DNA from: Opitutaceae bacterium
Lineage (GTDB): Bacteria; Verrucomicrobiota; Verrucomicrobiia; Opitutales; Opitutaceae
DNA: 64,000 bases
NCBI GenBank assembly: GCA_027482185.1
Contig: JAIXWF010000015.1
Coordinates: 62,001-126,000 of the forward strand
Direction of reading: 5' to 3'
In this document: positions 52,607 to 60,521 of the stretch, one piece after another
How positions within the stretch are numbered: the first letter of the stretch is position 1
Layout of the letters: the number at the start of each line of letters is the position of its first letter
Program-made: the position numbers and the translations under genes
Notes under the pieces: generated by a model
The model's database searches: none
What the model saw: the letters and a program-made list of their open reading frames with translations, nothing else
Told to the model about the DNA's origin: nothing

Positions 52607-54357
52607 GCGCGTCCCGCCCCTCCCGACGGCCCCGCCTGCCGGAAGCTCGCCTCAAATTCCGTCCAATCGCCGGCCGACCGCAGCAGCCGCAGGTCGCCGC
52701 CGTGCAACCGCGCCAACTCGCGCGCCAGGTTGAGACCGAGGCCGTAGCCGGGCACGTTCTCACCCATGGCCCCGCGGTGGAAGCGCTCGAAAATCCGGGT
52801 CTGCGCCTCCGGCGCGATCGTCGCGCCCGTGTTGCCGACGGTCAGCCGGACGATCCCCTCCGCGGCCGTCGCCGCCAGCCGGATCCGGCCGCCGGGCCGG
52901 TTGTACTTGCGCGCGTTTTCCAGCAGGTTCTGCACGATCATCGCAACGTAGCGCCGCTCCCCGGCGAGGCCAAGCCCGGGCGGAAACTCGGTCTCCAGCG
53001 CCAGGCCGAAGGGATCGGGCTGCGCCCCGAGATCGTCCAGGGCCGACGCGATCACCAGGCTCAGATCGACGGCCCCGACCTGCAGCGCCAGCCGCCCCGC
53101 ATCGAGGCGCGACAACAGCAGCAGGTCCTCGATCAGGGTCGAAAGCCGGAACGTCTGGTGGATCAGATCGGACAACGCCGCGCACTCCTCGGACGTGAGG
53201 TCTTTGCGCGCCAGCATCTCCTCCAATCCGGCCCGCAGCACCGTGACCGGGGTCTTCAGCTGGTGCGAAGCGTCCGCCGAAAATCGCGCCGACCGCTGCA
53301 GCTCCGCGCTCGTGACTTCGAGCGCCGCCTCCGCGACGGCCCGGCGCGCGCGGTCCGTCTCCGAGTCGACGGCGAGCCTCTCGACCGGCGCCGCGAGCCG
53401 GATGGAAACCAGGTGGCTGCCCGCCAAGCCCACCGCGAGCAGCAGGCCGCCGAGGCCGACCACCTGCCAGCGCAGCCGGCTGCGCCGCGCCGCGAGTTCG
53501 GCCAAGGGGTACGCCCGGACTTCGTGCGCGCGCGGGTAGAGCGAGCCGGCGTTCAGCTCCCTGGCGAAGACAAGGTGCGGCCCCGACTCCAGCTCGACGT
53601 GGGCCGCCTCGGGCAGCGCGCCGCGCAGCGCCCGTTCCAACGCCGGCCCGGTTTCGGGCCGGCGCCCGTCGTGGTGAAGCCGGTCCCCGAGCCAAATGCC
53701 GGAACGGGCCGACGCATGGCGGCCGTCGCTCTCGGGCCCGAACGCGGGAAAGCCCAGCACGAGCGCGGCGATCGCTTCGCCCGTGTCGGACGATATGATC
53801 GGCATCGCCAGAATTTCGCTCAACCGGCCGTCCGCGTGGGGCAGGAAACCGAGCTGCGGCTCCGTCGGCAGCTGCGGCAGCGCCAGCTTCGCTTCCTCCT
53901 CGCGCGCCAACGCCCCGATGGGCCGCGAATTCGGCGGCGGAATGACCGCGCCCTTGCGGTCGAGAAACCGGTAGAACCGTCCCTGCAGCCGCCGGGCGCC
54001 GGCCTCGTCGCCCCGGCCCGGACCCCGCGCGACGACGTCGCGCAGTTCGTCCTCGGCATTCGGATACAGCAGGTCGAGGGCATCGTCCTCGAACGCCGCC
54101 CGGATCCGCGGCTTCCGCACCAGCGCGCGGCAGCGCTCGACGAGGGCCGCCCGCAGCACCGCCTGCGCGCGGTCGAGGGCCGCGAACTCGGTCTGGAAAC
54201 TGTCCTGCAGCTCCTCCTCCGTCGCCGCGGTCAGTTGCCGCTCCGCCAGCCACAGCGCCGTTCCCGCGATGCAAGTCACCACCAGCATGATCGCCGCGGT
54301 GAGCTTCCAGCGGAAGCCGGCCACCCCCCGGGACGGCGGCTCGGTTTTCGGCTTCAC
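52603..54357 (-). CDS. membrane sensor histidine kinase
   Basis: The 584-residue protein starts at a GTG in a GTGA overlap (54354-54357). Membrane segments lie at about 18-37 and 290-312 and enclose a large periplasmic sensor domain. HisKA follows with SADASHQLKTPVTVLRAGLEE (acceptor His near 364), then an HATPase with NLLENARKYN, the partial G1 box VGNTGATIAPEAQTRIFERF and the G2 box GYGLGLNLARELA. The Asn-Thr-Gly G1 form is common in EnvZ/QseC-like kinases. It pairs with the OmpR-type regulator two genes upstream; the cupredoxin-like gene sits between them. Confidence 0.93.
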   Translation of the reverse strand: MKPKTEPPSRGVAGFRWKLTAAIMLVVTCIAGTALWLAERQLTAATEEELQDSFQTEFAALDRAQAVLRAALVERCRALVRKPRIRAAFEDDALDLLYPNAEDELRDVVARGPGRGDEAGARRLQGRFYRFLDRKGAVIPPPNSRPIGALAREEEAKLALPQLPTEPQLGFLPHADGRLSEILAMPIISSDTGEAIAALVLGFPAFGPESDGRHASARSGIWLGDRLHHDGRRPETGPALERALRGALPEAAHVELESGPHLVFARELNAGSLYPRAHEVRAYPLAELAARRSRLRWQVVGLGGLLLAVGLAGSHLVSIRLAAPVERLAVDSETDRARRAVAEAALEVTSAELQRSARFSADASHQLKTPVTVLRAGLEEMLARKDLTSEECAALSDLIHQTFRLSTLIEDLLLLSRLDAGRLALQVGAVDLSLVIASALDDLGAQPDPFGLALETEFPPGLGLAGERRYVAMIVQNLLENARKYNRPGGRIRLAATAAEGIVRLTVGNTGATIAPEAQTRIFERFHRGAMGENVPGYGLGLNLARELARLHGGDLRLLRSAGDWTEFEASFRQAGPSGGAGRA

Positions 54358-54989
54358 GGAAATTCCACCCGCAGGATGCCGCCCGCCGCCAGTTCCACCG
54401 GCCGTTCGTGCGTCGTCCGGCTGTCCACCCACGCCTTCAGTTTGTACCGCCCGGCCGGCAGACCGGTCAGCCGGAAATTCCCCGCGGCATCCGTCACCGC
54501 GAAGTGCGGCGTCGCGAGCACGAGGATCAGCGCGCGCATATGCTCGTGGATGTCGCAGCGCAGCGTCACGAGCCCGGGCACGTCGAAGACCTGCGACGGC
54601 ACCGGCCGATCGTCGGAGCGGTAGCGCCCGAGATCGAAACGCTTCGGCGGCGAGAACGAGAAGATGTTGTGGTACGTGTCGTCGAGGTTGGGAAACTCGA
54701 CCCGCGTCCCCACCTGCACCGGCAAAAGCGAAGGCACGAACGCGAGGTCCTTCTGCTGCAGCTGCACGACGGAACCCGCCGCGGGCGCAGGGAAATCGCC
54801 CTCGAGGTAGACCACCGCCACCGGCGGATTCGTCGAGAGCACGCCGGACTTGGCGACGATCTCGTAACGTTGGTTCACGACTGGCGTGGTGCGCGTCTTT
54901 GGCAGCGCCACCCGGCCCTCGACCGTGGCGGCCGCCAGCCCGGCGCCCGACGCGCCGGCAAACAGAAGCGCCGCGAGCCAGGCCTTCAT
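54354..54989 (-). CDS. exported cupredoxin-like protein with carboxypeptidase-regulatory-like domain
   Basis: The 211-residue protein starts in an ATGA overlap with the response regulator. After a signal peptide (MKAWLAALLFAGASGAGLAA) comes a plastocyanin-like fold in which His107 (DDTYHNIFSFS) and the Cys145, His148 and Met151 of VTLRCDIHEHM fit a type-1 copper site. A short C-terminal CarboxypepD_reg-like sheet follows (FAVTDAAGNFRLTGLPAGRY at 163-182). Similar proteins are annotated as methylamine utilisation proteins. It may carry copper or electrons in the periplasm. Its position inside the two-component pair suggests it helps sensing. Confidence 0.8.
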   Translation of the reverse strand: MKAWLAALLFAGASGAGLAAATVEGRVALPKTRTTPVVNQRYEIVAKSGVLSTNPPVAVVYLEGDFPAPAAGSVVQLQQKDLAFVPSLLPVQVGTRVEFPNLDDTYHNIFSFSPPKRFDLGRYRSDDRPVPSQVFDVPGLVTLRCDIHEHMRALILVLATPHFAVTDAAGNFRLTGLPAGRYKLKAWVDSRTTHERPVELAAGGILRVEFP

Positions 54990-55663
54990 GCGGGCGCCTG
55001 GATGGTGTAGCCGACGCCGCGCAAGGTCTGGATCAGCGGCGCGGCCGCGGTCGGGTCGATCTTCTTGCGCAGGCGCGTAATGAAGATCTCCACCGTGCGG
55101 GTGTCGTACTCATGGTCGCGCTGCCATACGCGTTCGCACAGCTCGGTGCGCGAAAACGGCCGGCCCGGCTCCTGCATCAGTACCTGCAGCACATCGAATT
55201 CCCGCGGCGACAACGCCACGGCCCGGCCCGCCCGCGTCACCCGCCGATGCCGGACATCCATTACCAGATCGGCCACGCGGAGCAGATCCGACGGCGCCGC
55301 CGAGGTCGCGCGCCGCCCCAGCGCCTCCACCCGCGCGACCAATTCGTCCATCGAAAACGGCTTCGCCATGTAGTCGTCGGCGCCGGCCTGCAGGCCCTTC
55401 ACGCGGTTCTCGACCTCGCCGCGCGCCGTCAACACGAGCACGCGCACGGGCGACTGCGCCGCGCGCAGCTGCGCGAGCACGCCGAGGCCGTCGAGGCCTG
55501 GCAGATTGAGGTCGAGCACCACCAGATCGGGCGCCTCGGCGAGCGCGACCTTCAGGCCGGCGGCGCCGTCGTCCTGCGCGGAGACGCAGTGGCCATGGCG
55601 GGCAAGGGCCCGGGTGATGTGGCCGGCCAATTGGCGTTCGTCTTCGATAACCAGGATCCGCAT
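54986..55663 (-). CDS. OmpR/PhoB-family response regulator
   Basis: The 225-residue protein starts at the ATG giving MRILVIEDERQL. The receiver domain has phospho-acceptor Asp51 (LVVLDLNLPG), LTARGEVENRVKGL near 82 and Lys in DDYMAKPF near 101. The C-terminal winged helix shows VALSPREFDVLQVLM and YDTRTVEIFITRLRKKI (recognition helix). It should regulate this locus. No direct-repeat binding site is obvious in the 101 bp before it. Confidence 0.95.
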   Translation of the reverse strand: MRILVIEDERQLAGHITRALARHGHCVSAQDDGAAGLKVALAEAPDLVVLDLNLPGLDGLGVLAQLRAAQSPVRVLVLTARGEVENRVKGLQAGADDYMAKPFSMDELVARVEALGRRATSAAPSDLLRVADLVMDVRHRRVTRAGRAVALSPREFDVLQVLMQEPGRPFSRTELCERVWQRDHEYDTRTVEIFITRLRKKIDPTAAAPLIQTLRGVGYTIQAPA

Positions 55664-55764
55664 GGACGCGGGGAAACATGGGGCATGGTCCCGCGGGTCC
55701 CCGCACACTTCCCGGCCCGGCCCGGACGGTCAAGCGTCCGCCGGCCCTCCCAGCCCCCCTGCGC
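55664..55764. promoter_or_regulatory. spacer between DUF4266 gene and response-regulator gene
   Basis: This 101-bp gap is the only sizeable one in the eight-gene locus. It contains a 6-bp stem CGGACG-GTCAAG-CGTCCG (55723-55740) without a T-run. It may hold an internal promoter for the two-component/porin half. I see no clear promoter hexamers. Confidence 0.3.
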
Positions 55765-56001
55765 TCAGTTGCAGCCGCAGCCGCTGCCGCCGACGCCGCG
55801 GCCGCCGGTTGCGGTTTCCCGCGAAAAGTAAATGTGCTCCGACATCGAGGTCGCCAGCGGGTCGCGGTCGGGACGCATGGTGTAGTCGGCCAGCGTGGCG
55901 CGCTCCCACGGCTTGACGCGGACGAGGTTGGCGCCGGCGCAGCCGGAAAAACCGACGGCCACGGCGATGAGACCCAACGGGAGGAGAAGGCGTTTTTTCA
56001 T
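55765..56001 (-). CDS. DUF4266 lipoprotein with C-terminal Gly-rich Cys-Gly-Cys motif
   Basis: The 78-residue protein has a lipoprotein signal peptide ending FSGC with lipidation Cys21. The conserved DUF4266 core (VKPWERATLADYTMRPDRDP at 29-48) follows, then EHIYFSRETATGG and a Gly-rich end GRGVGGSGCGCN with Cys75 and Cys77. The whole mature protein is about 57 residues. It starts three bases after the TlpA-like gene. In this locus it could be a redox- or metal-active small lipoprotein, possibly acted on by the thioredoxin or by ApbE; neither is established by the sequence. Confidence 0.88.
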   Translation of the reverse strand: MKKRLLLPLGLIAVAVGFSGCAGANLVRVKPWERATLADYTMRPDRDPLATSMSEHIYFSRETATGGRGVGGSGCGCN

Positions 56002-56004
56002 GGC

Positions 56005-56514
56005 TCAGGGCTTTTCTTCGAGGAGGGCGACCAGCCGGGCGCGCAGGTCGCGTTCGGTGGCATCGCCGTGGAAACCTTGGTGGATGTGGCGGACCTTGCC
56101 GTCGCGGCCGATCAGGTAGCTCGTCGGCATCGCCGGCACCACCACGGAGCTGACGAGTTTCTGTTTCACGTCGTGCAGGGTCGGAAACGGCGGCTGCAGC
56201 TTCTGGCGAAACGTCTTCGCCGCCGCGGGCTTTTCGTCGATGCCGACCGCAGCGATCACGAGACCGCGCGGCGCCAGCTCCGTGTGCAGCCGGCCCAGAG
56301 CCGGGAACGAGGCCTTGCACGGCGTGCACCACGAGGCCCAGAAATCGACCAATACGACCTTGCCGGCCAACGCGGGCAGCTCGCCGCCGGCCAAATCCAC
56401 GACGCCCGCCTCGGCCAGCGACGGAAATGTGTCCCCGACCTTGATCTCGGCCCGCGCCGCGAGCGCGCCTGCGAGCAAGGCGGCGACGCAGAGAAGTTTA
56501 GTGTACGACCGCAT
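56005..56514 (-). CDS. TlpA-family periplasmic thioredoxin
   Basis: The 169-residue protein has a signal peptide ([22 protein letters not shown]) and a thioredoxin fold of the TlpA/ResA type with the active site WASWCTPCKASFP (Cys63, Cys66) and the cis-Pro segment VPAMPTSYLIGRDG near 123-136. Such proteins reduce disulfides in cytochrome or copper-protein maturation. It overlaps apbE by 17 bp and precedes the DUF4266 gene, whose C-terminal CGC is a conceivable substrate. Confidence 0.92.
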   Translation of the reverse strand: MRSYTKLLCVAALLAGALAARAEIKVGDTFPSLAEAGVVDLAGGELPALAGKVVLVDFWASWCTPCKASFPALGRLHTELAPRGLVIAAVGIDEKPAAAKTFRQKLQPPFPTLHDVKQKLVSSVVVPAMPTSYLIGRDGKVRHIHQGFHGDATERDLRARLVALLEEKP

Positions 56515-57490
56515 AGTTGAAAAATCCGCGCGTTTGCGCCCGGGCCTTTTCGGTCACGAGCAATCCCTCCGCGCCCGGATAGGACTGGATGAACTCGATG
56601 CCCTTCGGCACGCCGAGGACGAAGGCCGTCGTCGACAGCACGCCCGCCTGCAGACAACTCCCGGCGATCACGGTCGCCTGCAGGCAACCGTTGGCGACCG
56701 GCCAGCCGGTCCGCGGATCGACGATGTGCCCGTAGCGTTTGCCGCCGATGACGAAGTGCCGGATGTAGTCGCCCGAAGAGGCGACGCCCTTGCCGGTGAC
56801 GGCCACGCTGCCGGCCGTCGCCCCGGGCCGGTGCGGATCCTCGAGCCCGATGTGCCAGGCCGGCCGGCCGGGCGGAACTCCGAGCGCCCGCAGGTCGTGG
56901 CCGAAATCGACGAGCGCGCAGGCCAGCCCGTGCTGGACCGCCAGCTGGCCCACCATGTCGACCGCGTACTCCTTGCCGAAGCCGCCGAAATCCAGCGCCA
57001 TCCCCGGCTCCGGCAGAAAGACCCTGCCCGCAGAACGCTGCACTTTCTTCCAGCCGACCAACGCCAGCGCCCGCGCGATTTCTTCCCGGGCAGGGACGCG
57101 CGGAGTCGCCGCCTTGTAATCCCAGATCCGCAGCACGGGCAACGCCGTCGGATCGAGGATGCCCTGCGTCATGAAAAAAAGCGTGTCGCACAGCTTCAGC
57201 AGCGACTCCGCATCCGGATCGACGTCGACCCACGCCTTGCCGGCGGCGGCGTTGATGCGGCTCACGAGGCTGTCGGGCCGGAAGCGCGAATACTTCGCCT
57301 CGAACGCGGCCACCCAGCCCGTCGCGGCCGCCTCGAAGGTCCGCGCCTGCTCGTCGCCCTGCGGCGCCACGTACTGCACCTCGCAGTTCGTCCCCAGCGC
57401 GGGAAACGCCAGCTTCCGCAACGGCCCCGCGACGGCCGCGCCGGGCGGCACGGGCGCGGGCACTCGCTGGGTGGTGGAGACGACGGCCAT
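56498..57490 (-). CDS. apbE: FAD:protein FMN transferase
   Basis: The 330-residue protein has the ApbE features: ALGTNCEVQY near 30, FRPDSLVSRINAAAG near 69-83, LDFGGFGKEYAVDMV near 163-177, and KRYGHIVDPRTGWPV near 245 with the His-x-x-Asp-Pro-x-Thr-Gly motif for FAD and metal. It attaches FMN covalently to Thr or Ser of exported redox proteins. The N-terminus shows no clear lipoprotein signal. The target protein is not obvious in the window. It is the second gene of the DUF3570 locus. Confidence 0.93.
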   Translation of the reverse strand: MAVVSTTQRVPAPVPPGAAVAGPLRKLAFPALGTNCEVQYVAPQGDEQARTFEAAATGWVAAFEAKYSRFRPDSLVSRINAAAGKAWVDVDPDAESLLKLCDTLFFMTQGILDPTALPVLRIWDYKAATPRVPAREEIARALALVGWKKVQRSAGRVFLPEPGMALDFGGFGKEYAVDMVGQLAVQHGLACALVDFGHDLRALGVPPGRPAWHIGLEDPHRPGATAGSVAVTGKGVASSGDYIRHFVIGGKRYGHIVDPRTGWPVANGCLQATVIAGSCLQAGVLSTTAFVLGVPKGIEFIQSYPGAEGLLVTEKARAQTRGFFNYAVVH

Positions 57491-57508
57491 GTTTACCGGT
57501 TCAAGCCG

Positions 57509-58666
57509 TTACCAGGTGAACTTGAGGCCGGCCGTCACGATGTTGGCGTCGGCGTAGGCGCTCTGCGGCGTGACGCCGTCCTTGCCCTGCATGTCGTAGC
57601 GCTCGTAGGCCAGATCGACGTTGAGGGCATCGGTCGCGCGCCACACGAGCTTCACCCCGTAAGTGTATGTCTGCATCCGCGACAACCGATAGTCCGACGA
57701 ATAGAAGGGACCGCCGGTGCGGGGCGCCCCCGCGGCCGGCACGACCTTGGTGCCGTCGAGTTTGTAGTAGTAGAAATCCGCGGCGTCCTGCGTGTAGAAC
57801 CGGAAACCGGGCCGCAGCATCACGCGCTCGCCGAGCCGCTGGAACCAAGCGAGGTCGACGGTGTGCGCCCCCGTGCCGAAGGTGTCGTGATAAAAGCGAT
57901 ACGTGGCCTCGAGGGCGCCGTTGGCGGCCGGGAAGGCGCGGTTGAGCGCAGCCAGCGCGATCGTCTTGTCGCGCTCGGCGGGCCGGTTTTCGGCGAACGT
58001 CAGCGGCAAACTCAGGCCGGGCAGGATCTCCGTGTCCTTCTGCACGAGCTTGTAGGGATCGGAAAGGTAGCCGCGCTGCCGGCCCCACGAGAGGTTGAAC
58101 GTGACCGACGTGCGCGGGTCGAGGAGCTGCGTCACGCCGACGATGAGGTCCTGGGTCCGCTTCTTCACGCGGTCGGTCTGGTAGAAGACGCGGATGTCGT
58201 CGTCGGTTGCCGCCACGCCCACCAGAAGCGAGGTGTTCTTCTGGTTGAAATCGGTGACCGTGTTGACCGAGGCGCCGGTGGAAACGTAGTCGCTCTCGCG
58301 GCTGTTGGCGGCGCCGACCGTGACGGCCGTGCGCGTGAACTGATGGCTGAGCGCCGTCGACCACGCTTTGCGGCGTTCGGTCAGTTTCGTGAGCGGCACC
58401 TGGTCGCTGCCGGCGGGCGCCGGCTGGCCGTTGGGCGTGGCCCCGGCGATGGCGTCGATCACGCCTTCGACCTTGAGATGGGTCGCGGTGCCGAAGTCCT
58501 GCTCCGCGTAGAGTCCCTCGGTCTTGATGACGATCCGGCCGCCGGATTCGCGGTAATCCTGATGCTTGAAGCTGACGGAATTCTCGGCGCGGGAAACCCG
58601 CGGCACGACCGCGGCCACGAAGCCGGAGAAAACAAGGACCCTCAGGGTCGGGAAAGCGGACGGCAT
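57509..58666 (-). CDS. DUF3570 outer-membrane beta-barrel protein
   Basis: The 385-residue protein has a signal peptide (cleavage near VSRAEN) and the DUF3570 pattern: VSFKHQDYRESGGRI near 31, DRVKKRTQDLIVGVTQLLDP near 170-189 and SWGRQRGYLSDPYKLVQ near 198-214. It ends in alternating strands and a C-terminal Trp (AGLKFTW), consistent with an outer-membrane barrel. It is the first gene of the locus and shares a promoter-like segment with the Ig-domain gene. Function is unknown; the family tends to occur with ApbE and DUF4266 genes, as here. Confidence 0.9.
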   Translation of the reverse strand: MPSAFPTLRVLVFSGFVAAVVPRVSRAENSVSFKHQDYRESGGRIVIKTEGLYAEQDFGTATHLKVEGVIDAIAGATPNGQPAPAGSDQVPLTKLTERRKAWSTALSHQFTRTAVTVGAANSRESDYVSTGASVNTVTDFNQKNTSLLVGVAATDDDIRVFYQTDRVKKRTQDLIVGVTQLLDPRTSVTFNLSWGRQRGYLSDPYKLVQKDTEILPGLSLPLTFAENRPAERDKTIALAALNRAFPAANGALEATYRFYHDTFGTGAHTVDLAWFQRLGERVMLRPGFRFYTQDAADFYYYKLDGTKVVPAAGAPRTGGPFYSSDYRLSRMQTYTYGVKLVWRATDALNVDLAYERYDMQGKDGVTPQSAYADANIVTAGLKFTW

Positions 58667-58695
58667 GATCTTGGAAGGTGGAGCTTAGGGACCCG

Positions 58696-58730
58696 CATCG
58701 TCAGGCAACGGGAGAATGGTAACAGTTCCG
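58696..58730 (-). promoter_or_regulatory. candidate promoter of the DUF3570 locus
   Basis: GTTGCCTGA (58709-58701, minus strand) lies 35-43 bp before the DUF3570 ATG, as it does before the Ig-domain gene. CTGTTACC (58725-58718) lies just upstream and is also present there, with ATTC between them in both. A weak TAAGCT follows TTGCCT at 15 bp. The shared blocks suggest common control of the two genes. Confidence 0.4.
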
Positions 58731-58759
58731 TTCCCACGCCGCCCGGACGCGCTGCGGAT

Positions 58760-58783
58760 CGCGGGTTAGTCGCCGAACCCGCG
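58760..58783 (-). terminator. stem-loop between gspM and the DUF3570 gene
   Basis: CGCGGGTT (58760-58767) and AACCCGCG (58776-58783) form a perfect 8-bp stem with an 8-nt loop, about 34 bp after the gspM stop. No T-run follows on the minus strand. It may end the gspG-M transcript. Confidence 0.4.
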
Positions 58784-58816
58784 GGAAAGTTTCGTCAAGA
58801 TCGCCCCGCCCCGCAA

Positions 58817-59356
58817 TCAGGGCCGCGCGATTTCCACCGAGGAAACCCGCAGCGCCAACGTCAGTTGGGCGGGATTGTTGGGCGTCGCCTCGAGGCGGAA
58901 ACGCTCCACCGCCAAGTAGGGGGAACGCAGGCCCAGGGAGCGGTAGAACTTCAGGACGGAGTCGTAGTCGGCCCCGCGGATCGTGTAGTCGACGGAATGC
59001 AGGGCGAATTGGCCGCTGCGGGTCGTGGTCGGAACGCCGCTCTGGCTGTTCGGCAAGCCGGCCTCGCGCGCCAACTGGCTGATGGTCGTCGCGAGTTGGT
59101 TGCCGTTGAGGGTTTGCGCCGGATCGAGTTTCGCGGCGGTCTGCCGGGCCGTTTCCTCGATCTGGCCGCGGTTTTTGATCCACTGCGCCTGCTCGGACAA
59201 TCGCGCGGTCGTGACCTTTTGCTCCCGCATCCACGCGCCGGCGCGACCGCCGAACGCGGACAGCCACCACAGCAGCCCGATGGCCACGAAGGCAAAGAGC
59301 AGGATCTTCTCGCGCAGGGCGCGGCCGAGGAAATAGGCGCGGAGGCTGCGGATCAT
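58817..59356 (-). CDS. gspM: type II secretion system GspM/PilO-like protein
   Basis: The 179-residue protein has a single N-terminal membrane helix (ILLFAFVAIGLLWWLSAF at 18-35), a coiled-coil-like stretch (about 43-75) and a C-terminal ferredoxin-like domain with SVDYTIRGADYDSVLKFYRSL near 120-140, as in GspM/PilO. It overlaps the preceding gspL-like gene by ATGA. Sequence is diverged; the order G-H-I-J-K-L-M is the strongest support. Confidence 0.8.
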   Translation of the reverse strand: MIRSLRAYFLGRALREKILLFAFVAIGLLWWLSAFGGRAGAWMREQKVTTARLSEQAQWIKNRGQIEETARQTAAKLDPAQTLNGNQLATTISQLAREAGLPNSQSGVPTTTRSGQFALHSVDYTIRGADYDSVLKFYRSLGLRSPYLAVERFRLEATPNNPAQLTLALRVSSVEIARP

Positions 59357-60516
59357 GCGGGGGGCTTGGCCGCGCTGTCGGCCGGCTTGAGAGCTTCGGG
59401 CTTGAACGTGACCGTCATCACGAACGTCGCGCGTTCGCCGCGGATCTGGATGGAATTTTCGACCCGGTCGATCGCCGCCGTCTGCGCCTTCAGGGCGGCC
59501 TCATAGACGTTGAGCTGGGCGGCGTTCGACGTCGTTCCTTCCACGACGATCGCGTAGAGCCCGCGCGCTTGGTCCGCCTGCACCCGGGTAAACTGCACCT
59601 CGCCCGGCCGTTTCTCGTCGAGGAGATTGACCATCTCGATCGGGAGCAGCCGCTTCGTCACGAGGTCGTCGATCTTGGAGGAATGCTCGTGCAGGCCCGT
59701 GATCTTTTCCACGAGGGCCTTCTGCGCGTCGTACTGGCCGAGCCGCACCTTCTGCCATGCTTTGCCGCCGACGAGGGCGAATTCGCCCAGCAGCAACAGG
59801 CCCAGCGCGGCCGCGCAGCCGAGGGTGATGCGCCAGAGCAGCACGTCGCGCCGGCGGGCGGCCCGCAAGGCGGCGAGTTCGGCTTTGTCGCGCACGTCGA
59901 GCGCCGCCGCGATCGCCGCCGGCAGTTGGCTATCGAAGCCCTCGGCTTTGAACGCCAGTTCCCCGTCGCCGCGCACGGGTTGCGCCGCCGGCGCGGCGGC
60001 CAAATCGATCACCTGCACGCTGCCGCCGAGACCGCGGATCAGCTCCGCGCGCCCGGCCGCGCGTTCTTCGTCGGAGGCGTCCGGCGCCACCGCCCGCACC
60101 GTCACCTGCGCAGGCACGCCGGGAGCGGTCCAGTGGACGGCGGTCAGGGAGCCCGGCGCCGCCAACAGAATCGTCGTGCCCGGCGCGGTCTTGGCGCCGA
60201 GCACCGCCGCAAACGCCGGCAGCACGGCCTGCGCATCGGCCCATTCCGCGGTCTGCTCGGCGGTGAACCGACGGCGGTAGGCGGCAAACACGAGCGCCTG
60301 CTCCGCGCCATCCGGCCGGAACCAACCGTAATAGAGCTGCGCGAGCGGAAAAGGCGCCATTCCTTCCAACGCCAACTCGATCTGGGTCGCGGCCTCGGCC
60401 GCGGCCACGCCCGCGCCGACCGGCACGACCCGCGTGAAGAACGCCGTGTCCGGCAACAGCACGACCTTGGGCGGCGGCGGACCGGCGCGGAGCAAGGCGA
60501 GAGGCGAGGCACACAT
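59353..60516 (-). CDS. gspL: type II secretion system GspL/PilM-PilN-like protein
   Basis: The 387-residue protein has an actin-like cytoplasmic N-terminal half (VVLLPDTAFFTRVVPVG near 18, TQIELALEGMAPFPLAQLYY near 44), a membrane helix (LLWRITLGCAAALGLLLLGEFALVG near 226-250), a coiled coil and a PilN-like periplasmic domain (VQFTRVQADQARGLYAIVVEG near 308-328). This is the GspL layout. It connects GspE to the pseudopilus platform with GspM. Confidence 0.8.
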   Translation of the reverse strand: MCASPLALLRAGPPPPKVVLLPDTAFFTRVVPVGAGVAAAEAATQIELALEGMAPFPLAQLYYGWFRPDGAEQALVFAAYRRRFTAEQTAEWADAQAVLPAFAAVLGAKTAPGTTILLAAPGSLTAVHWTAPGVPAQVTVRAVAPDASDEERAAGRAELIRGLGGSVQVIDLAAAPAAQPVRGDGELAFKAEGFDSQLPAAIAAALDVRDKAELAALRAARRRDVLLWRITLGCAAALGLLLLGEFALVGGKAWQKVRLGQYDAQKALVEKITGLHEHSSKIDDLVTKRLLPIEMVNLLDEKRPGEVQFTRVQADQARGLYAIVVEGTTSNAAQLNVYEAALKAQTAAIDRVENSIQIRGERATFVMTVTFKPEALKPADSAAKPPA

Positions 60517-60521
60517 GGCGT

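Noticed and set aside
55723-55740. Intrinsic terminator between the DUF4266 gene and the response regulator
   Set aside because: Only a 6-bp stem with no T-run. It is too weak to divide the locus into two units.
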